A stretch of DNA of 64,000 bases from Plectrocnemia conspersa (GCA_009617715.1 VTFK01000122.1:868001-932000); one strand, 5' to 3'; positions 9,549-22,756 are shown, counted from the stretch's first letter. Notes: generated by a model not told the origin, from the letters alone. Numbers and translations are program-made.

Positions 9549-12500
9549 ATGGAGAATCAAACTAAAAGTAATAGCGATAGTAAACTGGAGAAGGAATATA
9601 AAGAAGAAGTGCCTGTAAACAAATCAGGATGGAGAGAGAAATCTTTGGGTCAAACATTGACACACATCAGGAGCTACATCACTGTAGAACCAATGCTAGC
9701 GTGCTACGTGATGCCTAGTGTCTTGGCTAGTCTTGCTGTTCAAAACTTAAATTTAGAAAAGGCATGCAGAGTGAATAAGAATTATGGGGACGAAATATGC
9801 ACTAGTTTAATTGAACAAAAGGGTAATTATACTGTAGAAGAAGCAGAAGTTCAGGCGCTAGTGGCTTACATGACCGCTTGGAGACTTCCATTGCAAACCG
9901 CTCTACCAGCTATCATGATTTTGTTCGTCGGAGCTTGGAGCGATAGATCAGGCAAAAGAAAGCCTTACATGATGGTTCCAGTCATTGGAGAGTTCATCAC
10001 AGCTGTAGGTTTAATCTTGTGCACATATTACTTCTTAGAATGGCCTCTGGAAGTCGCTGGTGTGATTGAAGGTCTACCACCGTCTTTAACCGGCGGTTGG
10101 GCTATGATGTTCATGGCCATATTCAGCTACATAGCGGATCATACGTCTCCAGAAGAGAGAACTTTCAGGATTGGAATCGTAAATGTTATCATATCAATCG
10201 GTGTGCCGGTCGGGACGGCTCTCAGTGGAATTCTGTTGAATAAGTTGGGTTTTTATGGAGTGTTTGTTATATGTTTGTGTATTTATGTGTGTGGGTTTAT
10301 TTATGGATTCTTTGGAATCAAAGAAAATAAGGTTAAAAAAAAAGATGAGATACCGAAAGGGACATGCTGCCAAGAATATTTCAATTTGAGATACGTTTAT
10401 GATACGTTTATGGTTTTATTCAAGCCAAGATTATACAGTAGGAGAATGAGAGCATTGTTGGTTATGTTTTGCTACATTATTGTGGCTGGACCTGTACACG
10501 GTGAGCATATTCTATAAAATACATATTTAACTTTGACATACTACGACACAGTTGTGCAATTATTTATATACTTATAAAAAATATATAATCTTGTACATAA
10601 AATATTGCTGTTATTGCTGATATTCATAATACAACTATAAAAGACAATTTGTTTTAAGAATACGTTATTTCCTCTTATGATTCAAGTTAGATTATGAAAC
10701 CATTTTAATAAATCAATATGATATATGATGTATTTTCAGAACTATTGTACTTATATTTACACAATAATTCAATTTAACCTTGTACATTTAATACATAGCT
10801 TTACAGTTTCTATTATTATAAATATAGTACAGATTGTTGATAACGACACTGAAGTCTGAAATATTAAACTATACAATAACCATAAACCTTGTTTTAAAAA
10901 CAATCTATAAAATAATAAATTATTTATGTATTTATTATCATTTTCAGGTACAGGATCATTGATTTATCTCTACGCAAGAAGACAATATGAATTTAATGAA
11001 GTTGATTTCAGTATATTTTCCTCTTACTCAATCGTCATGAATCTCATAGGTGTGTAATGAATACAATATATAAATAATTTTTTTATTAACTATCTAATTT
11101 CAGGTGTTCTGGTCGGTATTACATTTCTCAGTAAATATTTAAAGATGGACGATAGCTTCATTGCAATTCTTGCTTGTATAAGCAAAGTTATTGCTAGTTT
11201 TGTATACGCTTTCGCTCCTAATAAATATTGGTTCTATTTAGGACCTGCTATTGAGTTAATCGGAGGAACTGCAGTTATAGCAATACGATCAATAGCGACA
11301 AAAGTTGTCGAACCCGATGAAGTCGGTAAGAAAAATGTCATTGAAAAATACATTGTTAATGTAAATAAAGTCATGCATGCAGAGGCGTAGCTAGTGTGAT
11401 CCTTAAATTACCTCCCCCCCCCTACACATAATTATCTAATAGAAAATCTGACCTTCCTAAAAATCTGTAACTTAATGCATGTTTTCAATATGCCAAAACT
11501 TTCTGGGGAAAATGGCCTCCTTTTGCCCCCCCCCTTCCCCTAGTTACTCTACATACCTTTCACATATTCACTATTAATATGTAAAAGATTATCAGGCATT
11601 TCATTATTTTAGCACATGCTCGACTCGAACTAACAATGGGGAACATCAACTTTTACAGATTACAAGAAACTGCCAAAAATTTCCCAGCCGGCTAAAATTA
11701 TTTTTATCTATAGGGGCGGCTAATGCTGATTTTATGACCCGGCCGGTCAAAAAATCAGCAGTTTTTGCAACTGTTGTTTATTGTTTTCACATATTCAACT
11801 TAACTCTTAGCTATTCGCTATTTTAGCGCATTCATTTTAAGAACCACAATACACAAACAGTCCTTTCATCGCGAAAATGCCACCCTCAAGCAAGTGTCGC
11901 CCGGGGCGGTCCGCACCTAGCTATGCCGTTGCATGCATGACTAAGTCACAAATGTCTACTAATCTAATTTATTAGGTAAAATAAAATAATGAACCTACAT
12001 ATTCATGACACAAAACAACAAATTGTCTCCTCCAAATCTTTTATTACAGATGTTAGATATATAAGGTGATTTACTTAACGAATTTTGACTCAATTGTATT
12101 GTTAAAAAAAATTTTTTTAACAAATACCCATCATATCTGAATAACGAAAATAGTTAGATATTGAAAGACATGAGTTAGACTTATTACATATACCGATTGA
12201 ACTGTAATTATTATTGTTTAAAAGTATGACTTAAAGACCCGTCGAATTTATCATTTTTACCAATTTGTAATTTAGTGCGGATTTATAGTTTTATTCTTTG
12301 GGAAAAAATTGAAAAGTATGGTCATGAGATTCCTAATATATTATTACTATCCTTGTGGTCAAAATTCATACTTTACTTTATTTCGATTGTAATTCTACTA
12401 AAATTATATTTTGCTACATTGTAGTATTTTAAGGGTTCCAAAAAACAGTTCGAAAAGCAATTTTATATGTTTTATTTTTTTATTTAAAAAAATAAAAATT

Positions 12501-13562
12501 TAAATATTTGTTTAAAATTATGGGAAAAAAGTAATTTCATTGCTTATAAAAATAGTATTTATAGTAAAATAACCAAAAAGAAGATAATAACATACGTTAG
12601 AGTTAAATTTAGTTCTAAAGAACCTAAAAAACTAAGGTCTAACAATTTAACAGTTGTAGTATATATTTAAACTTTGTCTATGCCCAATTAGTTCTATTCA
12701 GAAACAATTTTGGTAATGAAAACGATATTATTTTTGAAGTAAAAATATTAAACAGTAGTATCAAAGGGCAAAATATTTTGTATATCACAGGTGCCTAAAA
12801 AATATTAAATTCTTAGATAGAATATAAGTAATAATATGAGAATTCATAAAATATTTTGTTAGATGTCTTTAGCCAAAATAGTTGCAAATATTTTTTAAAA
12901 TAGCAAATAAAAAATATAAGTATGTGATGGATTTTCTACTGTATATTTAGCCAAATTTAATGTAATACCCTATAATTATTAACTCTTTGATTACCAAGCC
13001 TTTTGTGAGTACTAGCTAAATATCAATGTATTACATATTAAAAAATATATTTGTTCAATAAAATTATTATTTATCCCTAAAAAAAATATTTTACTGCTCC
13101 GATTTCTAAATAACGTTGAATTCGGCAACTCTCGCCAAAGTAGCAAAATTATATATATCAGATTTCAGCAACAAAAGGGTTAAAAGATACATTTAAAAAC
13201 ATAATATTGAATTTTTAATTAATTTCAGGTAAAATAATATCTATCTTTGGAGTCTGTGATGCGATTATAAATTCCGTTTATAGTCCAATATTTGCTGCAT
13301 TTTACGTACATACAATTACATCGTTTCCGGGAGCATTTTGTATTCTAGCGGCTCTTTTTACGGCACCCAGTATTGGTGTTTTTGTGTAAGTTATTATTTA
13401 ATACAATTAATTGTGTAAGATATTTTAACACTGAACATATATTATTTAATTTACAGATGCATGTATGTTTTACAAAAACGAGACAAATTAAACGAAGAAA
13501 AAGAAAAGATATCTATATCCGGAAACGACAATACTTGTGAATTAGAAATTACTTCATTATAA
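9549..13562 (+). CDS. SLC46-like proton-coupled folate transporter-family protein, 512 aa
   Basis: This multipass major facilitator transporter is a paralogue of the genes on either side of 3 kb. Exons are 9549-10500, 10948-11049, 11104-11325, 13229-13385 and 13457-13562, all with GT-AG ends, and the frame closes at 513 codons including the stop. The N-terminal cytosolic segment (1-40) leads into TM1 (about 42-64). The first outer loop has one glycosylation site, N93 (NYT). MFS motif A is DRSGKRKPY at 132-140. A conserved PEERTFRIG stretch (201-209) follows TM4, and a basic loop (about 255-300, KKKDEIPKGTCCQEY) precedes TM7. The C-terminal half is in exons 2-5 and ends in a charged tail. The 1.9-kb third intron is long because a hAT element has inserted there. 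The start is supported by the promoter 101 bp upstream and by the paralogue. The substrate is unknown. Confidence 0.92.
11380..11931. mobile_element. Non-autonomous hAT-type transposon in SLC46 intron
   Basis: The ends form terminal inverted repeats: CAGAGGCGTAGCTAG at the left against CAACGGCATAGCTAG read inward from the right. The insertion is flanked by a perfect 8-bp target duplication, CATGCATG (11372-11379 and 11932-11939), the length typical of hAT elements. The 552-bp interior has runs of C (11411-11420 and 11528-11538) and no transposase frame, so it would need a transposase in trans. The intact duplication suggests a fairly recent insertion. Confidence 0.8.
11940..13228. other. Remainder of long third intron of the third SLC46 gene
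   Basis: This AT-rich intronic DNA between the hAT element and exon 4 shows no reading frame or RNA gene. Confidence 0.5.
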
Positions 13563-13617
13563 TATAATTTTATTTTAAAATTTTAAATGTAAATATTAAT
13601 GTAAGTTTTAATACTTT

Positions 13618-13623
13618 AATAAA
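13618..13623 (+). terminator. Poly(A) signal of the third SLC46 gene
   Basis: AATAAA lies 56 nt after the stop codon (13560-13562). It faces the poly(A) signal of the convergent minus-strand gene at 13678-13683. Confidence 0.6.
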
Positions 13624-13677
13624 GTAAATATAAAAATGTATAAATGTATGATCTGAGAAATAAGTGAATAAAACAAC

Positions 13678-13683
13678 TTTATT
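13678..13683 (-). terminator. Poly(A) signal of the convergent minus-strand gene
   Basis: TTTATT on the plus strand is AATAAA on the minus strand, 47 nt past the TAA of the minus-strand gene. Cleavage 10-30 nt beyond it would put the two 3' ends within a few tens of bases, possibly overlapping. Confidence 0.6.
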
Positions 13684-13729
13684 ATTACAAACACTGTCTA
13701 TATTAAATTTACAAAATTTGTACTATACA

Positions 13730-15041
13730 TTAAAACTTAATATTAAAAGTATGCAAAGAGGCATCTACGCATTTTAAGAGCTGAGCCAAATCATCATTTT
13801 TGAAATAAAGCTCTAGCATTTTTATGCACTTATCATTATGATTTCTCAATTGTATTTTCAGAGTCAAACAATTTTTAATTACCTCCAAGCATCCTTGAAG
13901 GTCGCCATTACGGACTGAAAATATATTACAAATTATTAGACATACATAGATAAAAAACAAAAAATCAAAAAATAATTAGGAAAATTACATCTATAATCAA
14001 AGAGATATTCAATAATCAATGAATACTGATGATGTTTATTGTATTTTAGCAACAGTTGTAAAATATCTATGACGATATCTTCCTTTTTCAACTTTAAAGC
14101 TTGAGAAGTGCAGTAATATAATCTAAAAGAATAAAAATATATTGTTTAAAAATAAAAATATGATAAGCAATGCAAAATACTTACGAATCGTCCAAATAAA
14201 ACCTAAGTTTTTCATTATCGTTGTATAGATTAATAGCTATTTGATTATCTCGGTACCATTTGCTAAACATACAAGCTTTCCAGTATGCTAACAATGGTGA
14301 TCTTTCATTTGAATCTTCGAATAACTGAAGTGAATGTTTTTTTATTAAAACGACGGTAGCTTCAGAGCTGTTATCAATAGCGTTTGATATTAATATTCTA
14401 AGTAATTTTCTCATTCTGACTTTTGAGTCATAATTACCTTGAAAAACTATAGAAAAATTCGCAAATGCTTCACTGATATTTCCTTTCATCCAATGAGCCA
14501 GCCCCAAGTAATAATTAAACTTAATTTTATTAACATGTTCATCTTGAGCATACAGTTTTTCAAGCTTCGTAACCATGATTATGTTGGCTTTATTAGAATA
14601 CATCCGCAACAGTTTTATGATGACACTGTGTGAAAGTATAACATTACTTTCTAAGCACTTTATTACCAATGTATTAAGGTAAACATCATTTTCATCGGAT
14701 TTACTTTCCATTATGTAATCGTTTATGTAATTTATAGACAAATGTTTGAATTGTAAGTCTCCGTGGCTTGTCTTGTTTATTAAATTAGTCTTGAAAAATT
14801 CTCTCCATACAGTCGAAGGAGACATATCATTTGACATATTTGTCCTTTGATTTTTAAAAATAGATTCATTGTTAATTGAATCTGTTGTGAAAGTATCACT
14901 TAAAGCAACAGACACTGCTTCTGCATCAGTACTTTGAAGGCGTTTGAATGCTTTTATTATATTTATACCATTTCGAAAAGATTGACGTAAAAGTGAGGTT
15001 AGGAACGAATGTTGAGAACATACCGTCAATTTATAAGCCAT
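13730..15041 (-). CDS. Putative mitochondrial helical-repeat (TPR-like) protein, 391 aa
   Basis: I do not recognise the family. The gene has three exons on the minus strand: 15041-14185, 14122-13989 and 13914-13730, with introns of 62 and 74 bp and standard GT-AG sites. The frame runs through 392 codons including the stop. The first 38 residues have arginines and lysines (R19, R23, K30, K33, R34), many hydroxylated residues and no acid before D39, which fits a mitochondrial targeting presequence. The rest is rich in Leu, Lys and Asn and predicted by eye to be helical. Repeated helix pairs (NKIKFNYYLGLAHWMKGNISEAFANF and LLAYWKACMFSKWYRDNQIAINLY) resemble tetratricopeptide hairpins. No catalytic motif is visible. 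A role as an organelle scaffold or RNA-related repeat protein is a guess. The N-terminal MAYKLT is chosen as the first ATG after stops upstream. Confidence 0.75.
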
Positions 15042-16000
15042 GATGTATATCTTTGATAAACTCAGTTTATATATCTAGCTTATTACACATTTTATTTACA
15101 AAATCATTTAAATCTGTACAATGACATTTACACAACAAACGTCATTGACACGGCCTTAACAGCTAAATTGATGATCATCAAATTTAATGATATTATTACA
15201 AATTTAAAACTCCAAATTACAAATATATAATCATTAAAATATTTTAAAATCTTACGTTTTATATTTTACAAAATTAATTATCATATAATAATAAAAATAA
15301 ATTATTAATTGAATTGCCCCTAAATGAATTTAAGTGATAAAATAAATTATTTAAAAGCATTTCTTATTAAATTTTATTTATTACAAAATTAAAATAATAT
15401 AGTTAGTTATTTATAATATTATAATATATTCACAATGCATTAAATTAATTCTCATGTTAAAATTTCTTAAATTAAAAATACATGTACACTTTCCGTTCAA
15501 AAAAAACATATTTGTAATACGAAGTTGTAATACTATTTTATTCCTCTCACAACCAAATTGAATAAAATAATTATTAGAGTAACCCATATGCAATATAAGC
15601 TAATTATTGTATTATTCATAACTGCGCAAACAATTACTTTTTAACGTTTTGTGAATAAAACAGTTAGGAATTTTAGAAAATGTATCTTTACACTCAAATA
15701 AAATATTAGCATATAAATAAAATATTACACATTTCAAAATTGTATTTTTAGAGGAAAAATATATTTTATTTATAAAACATCTTGAATTTTGTGTGGCGTG
15801 GCTAATTAAACATTTAAATTTCAATCAGGATTTGTAAATAAAATATACAATTTTTTTAGGCTGTGTGAGTAATTACTACATTCTCACATGATATATTGAC
15901 CCTTTGTCTACGCGCACACCTGCTAAATATTATTTGAGAAATGGTCAAAATAAAAGTAATCTAAATCAAAATGCTCACTCCAAAAGGAAAAATAAAATTC
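15042..16000. other. Intergenic, AT-rich
   Basis: This is the upstream region of the minus-strand gene. AT-rich sequence dominates. Two short open frames on the minus strand (15411-15593 and 15612-15824) have composition typical of chance frames and no domain. No clear core promoter was found. Confidence 0.4.
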
Positions 16001-17500
16001 ATTCTTTGTTTGTTTACCTTTTAATTAGGTGAGATTTGATGTCTGAAAATATTTTAACAAATTAGCCACGGTCTAGATGAATTGTAATAACTTAATAAAT
16101 TATATTCAGAGCTATTTTAAGATATGATTAAATGAAGGCCTTGATCTAGGTTCCTCAAAGATTGCGCTTTGCGTTAATAAGTTGCAAAAAAATGGATAAT
16201 ATATAATGACGCGTAATTTTTTGTCGTGATGGACTGGCCGTAATCTGTTTTCAGGCGCAATTAACGATTCTACGTAAAACGGATTTTTAATTGTTGTCCT
16301 AACGCGTATTTAAATTCCAACAAGTATATAGCATTCTGAAACAGACAAGAATAGTATTCAATTACGTGAGCCTATGGTAAGTGGATATTGCTCGGCTAAT
16401 TTCAACGTAAACCCGTTCTCGCCAGAGTAATTTGTTTATAAGAAACCAGATGAAAAAAATCGTTAATCTCCTCCCATTTCTCTAATAAGCCGAAATTCAG
16501 AAAAAATAACTTTTCCCTTCACTTGCAGCGGGACAACTGATTCGAGATTTCAATCTTCACTGCAATCACCGTACTTTGCTAAGTGCAGAACCCCACCCCC
16601 TGGCAACTACGCCCTAGCGGACAATTTAATTAAGCCATTAAAAATAAAACTCTTTCATTACAATATAATTATTTAGATTTTGAGAAGCAAAAAAAAACTT
16701 TAGTGTCACCGGTGTTCATGTGGCACAGTCATTTTATAATAACTCTAAGAGAATATTAAAATTTTTCTTTCATTTACTAGTTCTCTGGAAGTTATGCATG
16801 AGAAATGTACAAAAATATAAATAAAAATCTATGTCACTAAAAGAACAAAATTTGTGGGTCCATATGGACACCTGTGCCTCTAATGGGTTATTAAACTAGC
16901 TATAGCTATAACAAATAATTATCTATGTTACACTTGAAATCTTATAAAATATCATTTGAATAAAATTTTGTGTTATAATGCATTTTTATATTTTGTGAAA
17001 TTATATAATATATATTTTTTTAAATTAATTATTTAAGTTTCAAACCAATTATACTATTTAGTTTGCATAGATGTCACTGAAAATAAAAAATATTTATAAT
17101 AGTATTATAATAATTATTTAGAATATAATTTTTCATATACTATTTACAAAATATATATGTTGTATATATTTTATTACCTTTCTATTGACTTTTTCTTAGC
17201 AATTGTACACATATTATTTCTACATTACTGTATGTATGTAGTATAAAGATGTAATTCACGGGATTTACACACAACAATTAATCAACGTCTCACCACAATG
17301 GCTATTAATAATTGATGATCTTGCTAGATCCTTTGACGGTCATCCCCCGCTGTCTATTCAAAGGCTACAAAAGTTCATCCACGTCTACGTAATAATAGTG
17401 AGCTAAGGGCAACGAAACGTAAACGCCCTTTTCCTTTTAACGTTAAAACTACCCATTTTCACCGTTCGCAAAATAACAATTGATGATAAATACTCTTGTA
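16001..17500. promoter_or_regulatory. Candidate non-coding regulatory islands
   Basis: Two stretches, 16120-16620 and 17250-17470, are less AT-rich and more complex than the surroundings and have no reading frame. They carry homeodomain-type TAAT cores (GCAATTAACG, CTATTAATAATTGATGATC), forkhead-like TGTTTATA and TCF-like CCTTTGA. This composition is what enhancers in insect gene deserts look like, but no comparison was possible, so the call is inference. Confidence 0.3.
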
Positions 17501-20130
17501 CTATATTTTTCTCAAATAAAATTTAATATGTCAGAAAAAAATATATGGAATCTCCTGAATCATTAGATGGTTCCATTCATCCGATTGTGAAGCGTAAACT
17601 TCTACAAATATTCCACTCTTGCTTTTATTGTGACACACAATGAGAAACATACCAGACACGAAATAAAAAAGTATATAATAAAGTCAGTTTGGTATCACTA
17701 TAATGCCATTATTGAGCTACTCTCATGGCTCAATATGATTTAACACAATATTACCACCATAATGCATTTGTGCATATGATTCAGCATACTTTTGAGACTA
17801 ATTATTATACATAATATTAAAATAAAATTATCAAAATCGTATCTTAACTTAAAAACGTAACTAAAAAGTTCAGGACTATATTACTTTAAAAATGAATTTA
17901 TTAAATTGAATTAACATATTTATAAGTTTTAATGCATTTTGAGATGTAGACAATTAATAATATTTTTTTGAGATAGTAATGCAAGAGATTAACTGTAGTA
18001 ATTGTAAAGGCGTATGATTTTTATGGCATAAGTCAACATCTTCATATTGATAATTCACTCAAAATAAAATAAGAAAGTTTCTTACTGCACAGCCTAATAT
18101 AAATAGAAATATTATAATTGTAGTTTTCAGTACGCGACAAAATACATACTATTGATAGCTAGATTATAAAACTATATATATGTACGTATATTTAAAAATA
18201 CATAGTCTCACTGATCATTATTACAAAATATGGTCACCAAACTTGAACACTACGTGCGGTCCACCGACAAAAATTCAAAGTAAACCAAATAATGCAACAA
18301 TTAAAGTTCGATTCACGCGTCTATAGAATGTATTTTTTTTATAGACTCCTTATCCTTTTACTTTCAGACATCTCTGTTCGGAGAGATGAACAAGATTTTA
18401 ACCTACGCCAACGCTGAGATGATTTAGCAAATATTTATGTAATACTCAAACACATATTTTACTAATTTCATGAATAAATAATAAAAGTCGGTTTATAATT
18501 TATTGAAAATTTTTTTTACCAGACTGGTCACGATTTCGGTTAAAATATATATCCTGGCTATTTGTCAAGTCATTATGTATTCAGCCGCTCTTTGATGTCA
18601 TGACGAATCACCTCAATTGGATTTGGTGCATTTTTCTCAAGTTAAGCTAAACCTGCTCAATTAAAATGCAAATATTTATATAATAGATTTGGCATTGTTG
18701 TGTAGATAAATATTTCACTTATATCAATATAAGCATCATTAAGTATATAAATATAATTTATAAAAACAGGTATTCTGCTTAATTTAAAAACCATTTTAAA
18801 CTAAAAAAGAAATACACATGTAGTACTGTAATAGAAAACAGTAAATGGTTAAAACCTAATAAAATGTTTATAATTAAAAAAATAATATCGAAAAAGTTGT
18901 AATAGTAAATTAATTTAATAATGTAAATATTTTTAAAACATTCAGTAAATTTAGGCAAAAAAATTATGCCGGTGAAATGTCAACCGTTCTAGCCTGACAT
19001 TTATCAAACCGAGAACATAAATTTTGGTTAACGCGTCGAAACATATCGCATAACACATTCCCAGTTTGTATGCAGTTAACTTGTTTTTATTGCGATGCAA
19101 CTTGTATTTAAGATATCTTAACACTTAACAAGCTTAAGACTCAAATATACTTCATTGAAAAAATATTATTATGAGCCGCTTATGCGTCATTTTAAATCGA
19201 TAAAAAAAAATATGGTATAGAGAATTTTCCATATATTCTAATGGCAGCAATTTTTTTTTGTGTAATTAGACTCGATCAATCATAACTTTGTGACGGTCCA
19301 CTTTTCAAGCATTTTACTGGTCGTAAAAAACTGTTAAATGCATAAAATCACATGTCTATATTTTTGCCATTGTAAATATAATTGAAATCAATTAAATAAT
19401 TGAATGAAAAAATATTGATTTGCTGAGTGTTAAAGGTTGAAAACATCTGCATTGTATATAAATTCGTATTTATTTACTTTTTTACGCCCATCACAAAAAA
19501 CTTAAAGTTAAAGCTATTTAACGATAGAGTAAAAAATATAATATATTCATAAAAAAAAACAGCGGACGGTGCATAAAATTAACACTTGCATTTCCAACGG
19601 CCTGTAAAGTGTTATTAATAAAAAATCATATTTACTTTATTTTTTTATTTACATATAAAGGCATGATATTTAAAAAAAAATATATGCTATGAAAATATTC
19701 AACTTTTAAGATTATATCTTTGACTTCTTTAAAGAGCCCATAAGTAATATAATATAATATATAATTATTTCTAATATACAAGAAGTATTCAGAAAGTTAA
19801 GATACAAAGCATTTTAATTTTGCGAATATGTAATATATTATTTTAAAATAATTTACTATTTTCATAAAAATATATGTTTCATAAAAAATAGTTATGGATA
19901 CTTCTAAATATTGCTCTTAAATTCCATTGATCGTTAAACACCTACTAACATTAATTTATTAATGGGTTCATCAGTGATACCGGATGGCTTTTCACTCCTT
20001 ACCTTAGCACCATTATAAGTACACACGCAAACACAACTTTGCTTTGACTGATAACTCTAACAGCAGTGCTTTCAATTTAATTTAATAAAATATTATTTAC
20101 ATTCTGTATTACGTTACCATTATGAAAAAA
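17501..20130. other. Gene desert, AT-rich
   Basis: I find no gene, tRNA or recognisable transposon here. A minor hairpin (CATCTCT...AGAGATG, about 18368-18387) is the only local structure noted. Confidence 0.4.
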
Positions 20131-20460
20131 TATTCAGGGTGGCCATCGTTAAAAAATCACGCGTCCCCCGTTATAGCTAACGAGCGTTAAATCAAAACAG
20201 CGACAATAAAATTTATTCACCATTGATTAATGGCGCTTGTAAATGTTTTGATCGAAATTCTTAGACGAACATGTCACGAGGACTATTGTATTATGGCATA
20301 ATCGGATCATTAATTTTCACGGGTCATGCGTTACGATACGCGAATTAGTATTGTTTTTAACAACGCAATTATTATGCTATTGAAAATTAGTGTTTACATA
20401 ATAGAAAACAAACGCTATAGTAATTCGCATGGTCGTAAAAATTAATATAATGGATCTAAT
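20131..20460. promoter_or_regulatory. Candidate non-coding regulatory island
   Basis: This complex, moderately GC-richer stretch without a reading frame has several TAAT or ATTA homeodomain-type cores (TTGATTAATGG, TCATTAATTT), a TTTATT-type posterior Hox core and CG-containing blocks. It is proposed as an enhancer from composition alone. Confidence 0.25.
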
Positions 20461-20590
20461 ACGACAACACTATTAGGTACATACATACATATATATATGT
20501 ATATATTCAAATTTAGATAGTAACCACACCTTCGCATAGTATTTGAGGTGTATATGTCACATTGAATATGTATTACCATTGAAGATATAC

Positions 20591-20612
20591 TTTCACTGGC
20601 ATGCCAGTGAAA
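20591..20612. repeat. Perfect 22-bp palindrome
   Basis: TTTCACTGGCA and its exact complement are joined without spacer. The central ACTGGCATGCCAGT resembles the centre of the palindrome at 7678-7711. Confidence 0.7.
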
Positions 20613-20686
20613 TCAGATAGATATATAATATATTATTTAACGATATTTCTGTAAGTAAATTTTATGTATGACTTCTGAGTACACAT

Positions 20687-20858
20687 CAGGGATATCATTG
20701 AAAGGGGGGAGTGGGAGCATTTGCCCCCCCCCCTTGAATTTGGCCACAAAAATGCTTGTCATTTAATGATTTTTTTATGAGAACGAAATATTTAAAAAAC
20801 GACATTTGACTAGCCAACTTTAGTACCTTCCCTGAAAAAATCTCAAATGACGTCCCTA
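20687..20858. mobile_element. Small non-autonomous DNA transposon (MITE), C-tract family
   Basis: The left end CAGGGATATCATT and the right end AATGACGTCCCTA form imperfect inverted repeats around a C-rich core (GGAGCATTTGCCCCCC, TTGAATTTGGCC). The same core (GGGGGGCATTTGCCACC, TTTGAATTTATCC) recurs at 42725-42800. No transposase is encoded. The superfamily is uncertain, though the ends are hAT-like. Confidence 0.5.
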
Positions 20859-20859
20859 A

Positions 20860-22750
20860 TTTTAAACCAGAAATTGTACGGTTATTCTTACGTGCAACTT
20901 TTCCATACTCCCCAACTCACATCAATCTAAGCTACATTAAATTGAACCCTTAGAAGCCGAATAAAGCAGTAAAAATAAACGCGTGCATGTATTTTAACCA
21001 ACGCTATTAAGGAGTTCGCCCTTAATATTCTGGATTATCTACGAGATTAATACCATGTGCGTACTCTTGCTCTACAACTTATTATATGCAAATAATTGTT
21101 CTTTTATTAAATATCATGAAACTGTAGTAAATTATGATACTGGCAATTATTCAATTTATTTGCGCTTATCCAGTACAGAAAAGTTTAGCGCTTGCGTAAT
21201 TGACGCCTGGAAGCGTTTCGCTTAATCTCTTAGCTCAGTAATTGAGTCATTGCACCCACACTAACTTTTCGTATTATCTGATAATTGAACCATTAAAATG
21301 ATTAACAATTATTAAACAAGAGTCCTCTTGGCCAGTGATCTCAGATAGGAAAAGATATCTCTTACATCAAAGATGCATCTGAGAAGGAATGCGACCTAGA
21401 AATGCGTTCTTAACTATACTGTCTACATATAATAAAAAAACTCACGTGTGACATTTGACCTTTCCCAAACTACACCTGTGTGACCCAATGAATAATTCAT
21501 CCATTTCAGAAAAGTAAAACTCAATTTTTGTCTCGGTCGTTTTTGTACAGTTTCCAATGTCGCCTGTCAAAACAGATCATCAATCATGCTTCAATCATTA
21601 TAATAATCGTTACTGTTAAGACGTGTCATAATAACACACCGTGCATGGTTTGATGTCCATTCATATAAATTGCCTACGTGTTTTATTAATTGTAGAAAAT
21701 TGCAGTATAAAAAAAATATAATGCGTAAGATTAATCTGAGTTTCGGATTTAGCGACTTGATTAATAATTCATATAAAATTGTATATGCTGTTTATAATTA
21801 TAATGATACGGTGTCTGTGGTGATTGTATACATATCTTAACACGCTAGCTTCTCAGTAATTATTATTTTTATAAAATCAATAATAAAACAAACTGAAAGC
21901 GAAAGTAAATACGTTATGAAAATAATGCGTGATCTTATTTGTGAATATACATACATATTATCAGATCTAATATTATTGCCATGTTCGATCTCGATATATG
22001 TCATTAGTCATACATATTTCAACGATCGTAATAAAAACATTTTTTACAGTAACTCGCACGATTCTATAACACGAAAAAAGCGTTACTTGTATCGAAGGTG
22101 TTAATGCAATAAATCAAATCTGACGCCTATGGTAGGCCACGAGATTATATGTTTACACTTCTGTGTGAAGCTCGAATCGTATGGGTATAATGGGTAAAAT
22201 TGCATGTCAGGAGATTGTTAACGCCACCATAACACTCTCCATCATTTCCAGAACATCCAGAGTTAATTGGGATTTTTTTTCTGTTTGGGCTCAATTACAA
22301 AACTGCTTTGATGTACATCATCGTTCATCATCATTAACTCCTGAGCCAACAATTAAGGTCAACACAGGTGCGCATTCCACTTATTGTTCTAAAAATATAT
22401 ACACTTCTAATCAAAAATACAACTAGAGAAACATATGGATAATTTATACAATTAATAATGTTTTTCTAATGATAGATAACAAAGCATAAAGTAAAACTTT
22501 CTAATTGATAATTGCAGGGTTTGTTTTCAAATTACACATTAAAACTAATTTAATCATAGTTTAAAAGCTAACTTTCTGGTTGTCTTGAATAAAAGTTTTT
22601 TTCTACAATTTTCGGGTGTTTATGTATAATGTTGAAAAACCTTTAGACTCGCGATCCTTCATGAAAAAGCAAAACACCGTTATTTTTGTGTATATAATAC
22701 ATTTTCAATAAACGTGTGTTGTAAATCGCAATATTTAAGAAAAACAAGAT
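20860..22750. other. Gene desert with moderately complex stretches
   Basis: No gene is supported. Open frames of 62 and 81 codons at 21916-22104 and 22181-22426 have no recognisable domain. The stretch 20990-21720 is less AT-rich and could hold control elements, but nothing specific is shown. Confidence 0.35.
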
Positions 22751-22756
22751 TCTCGA

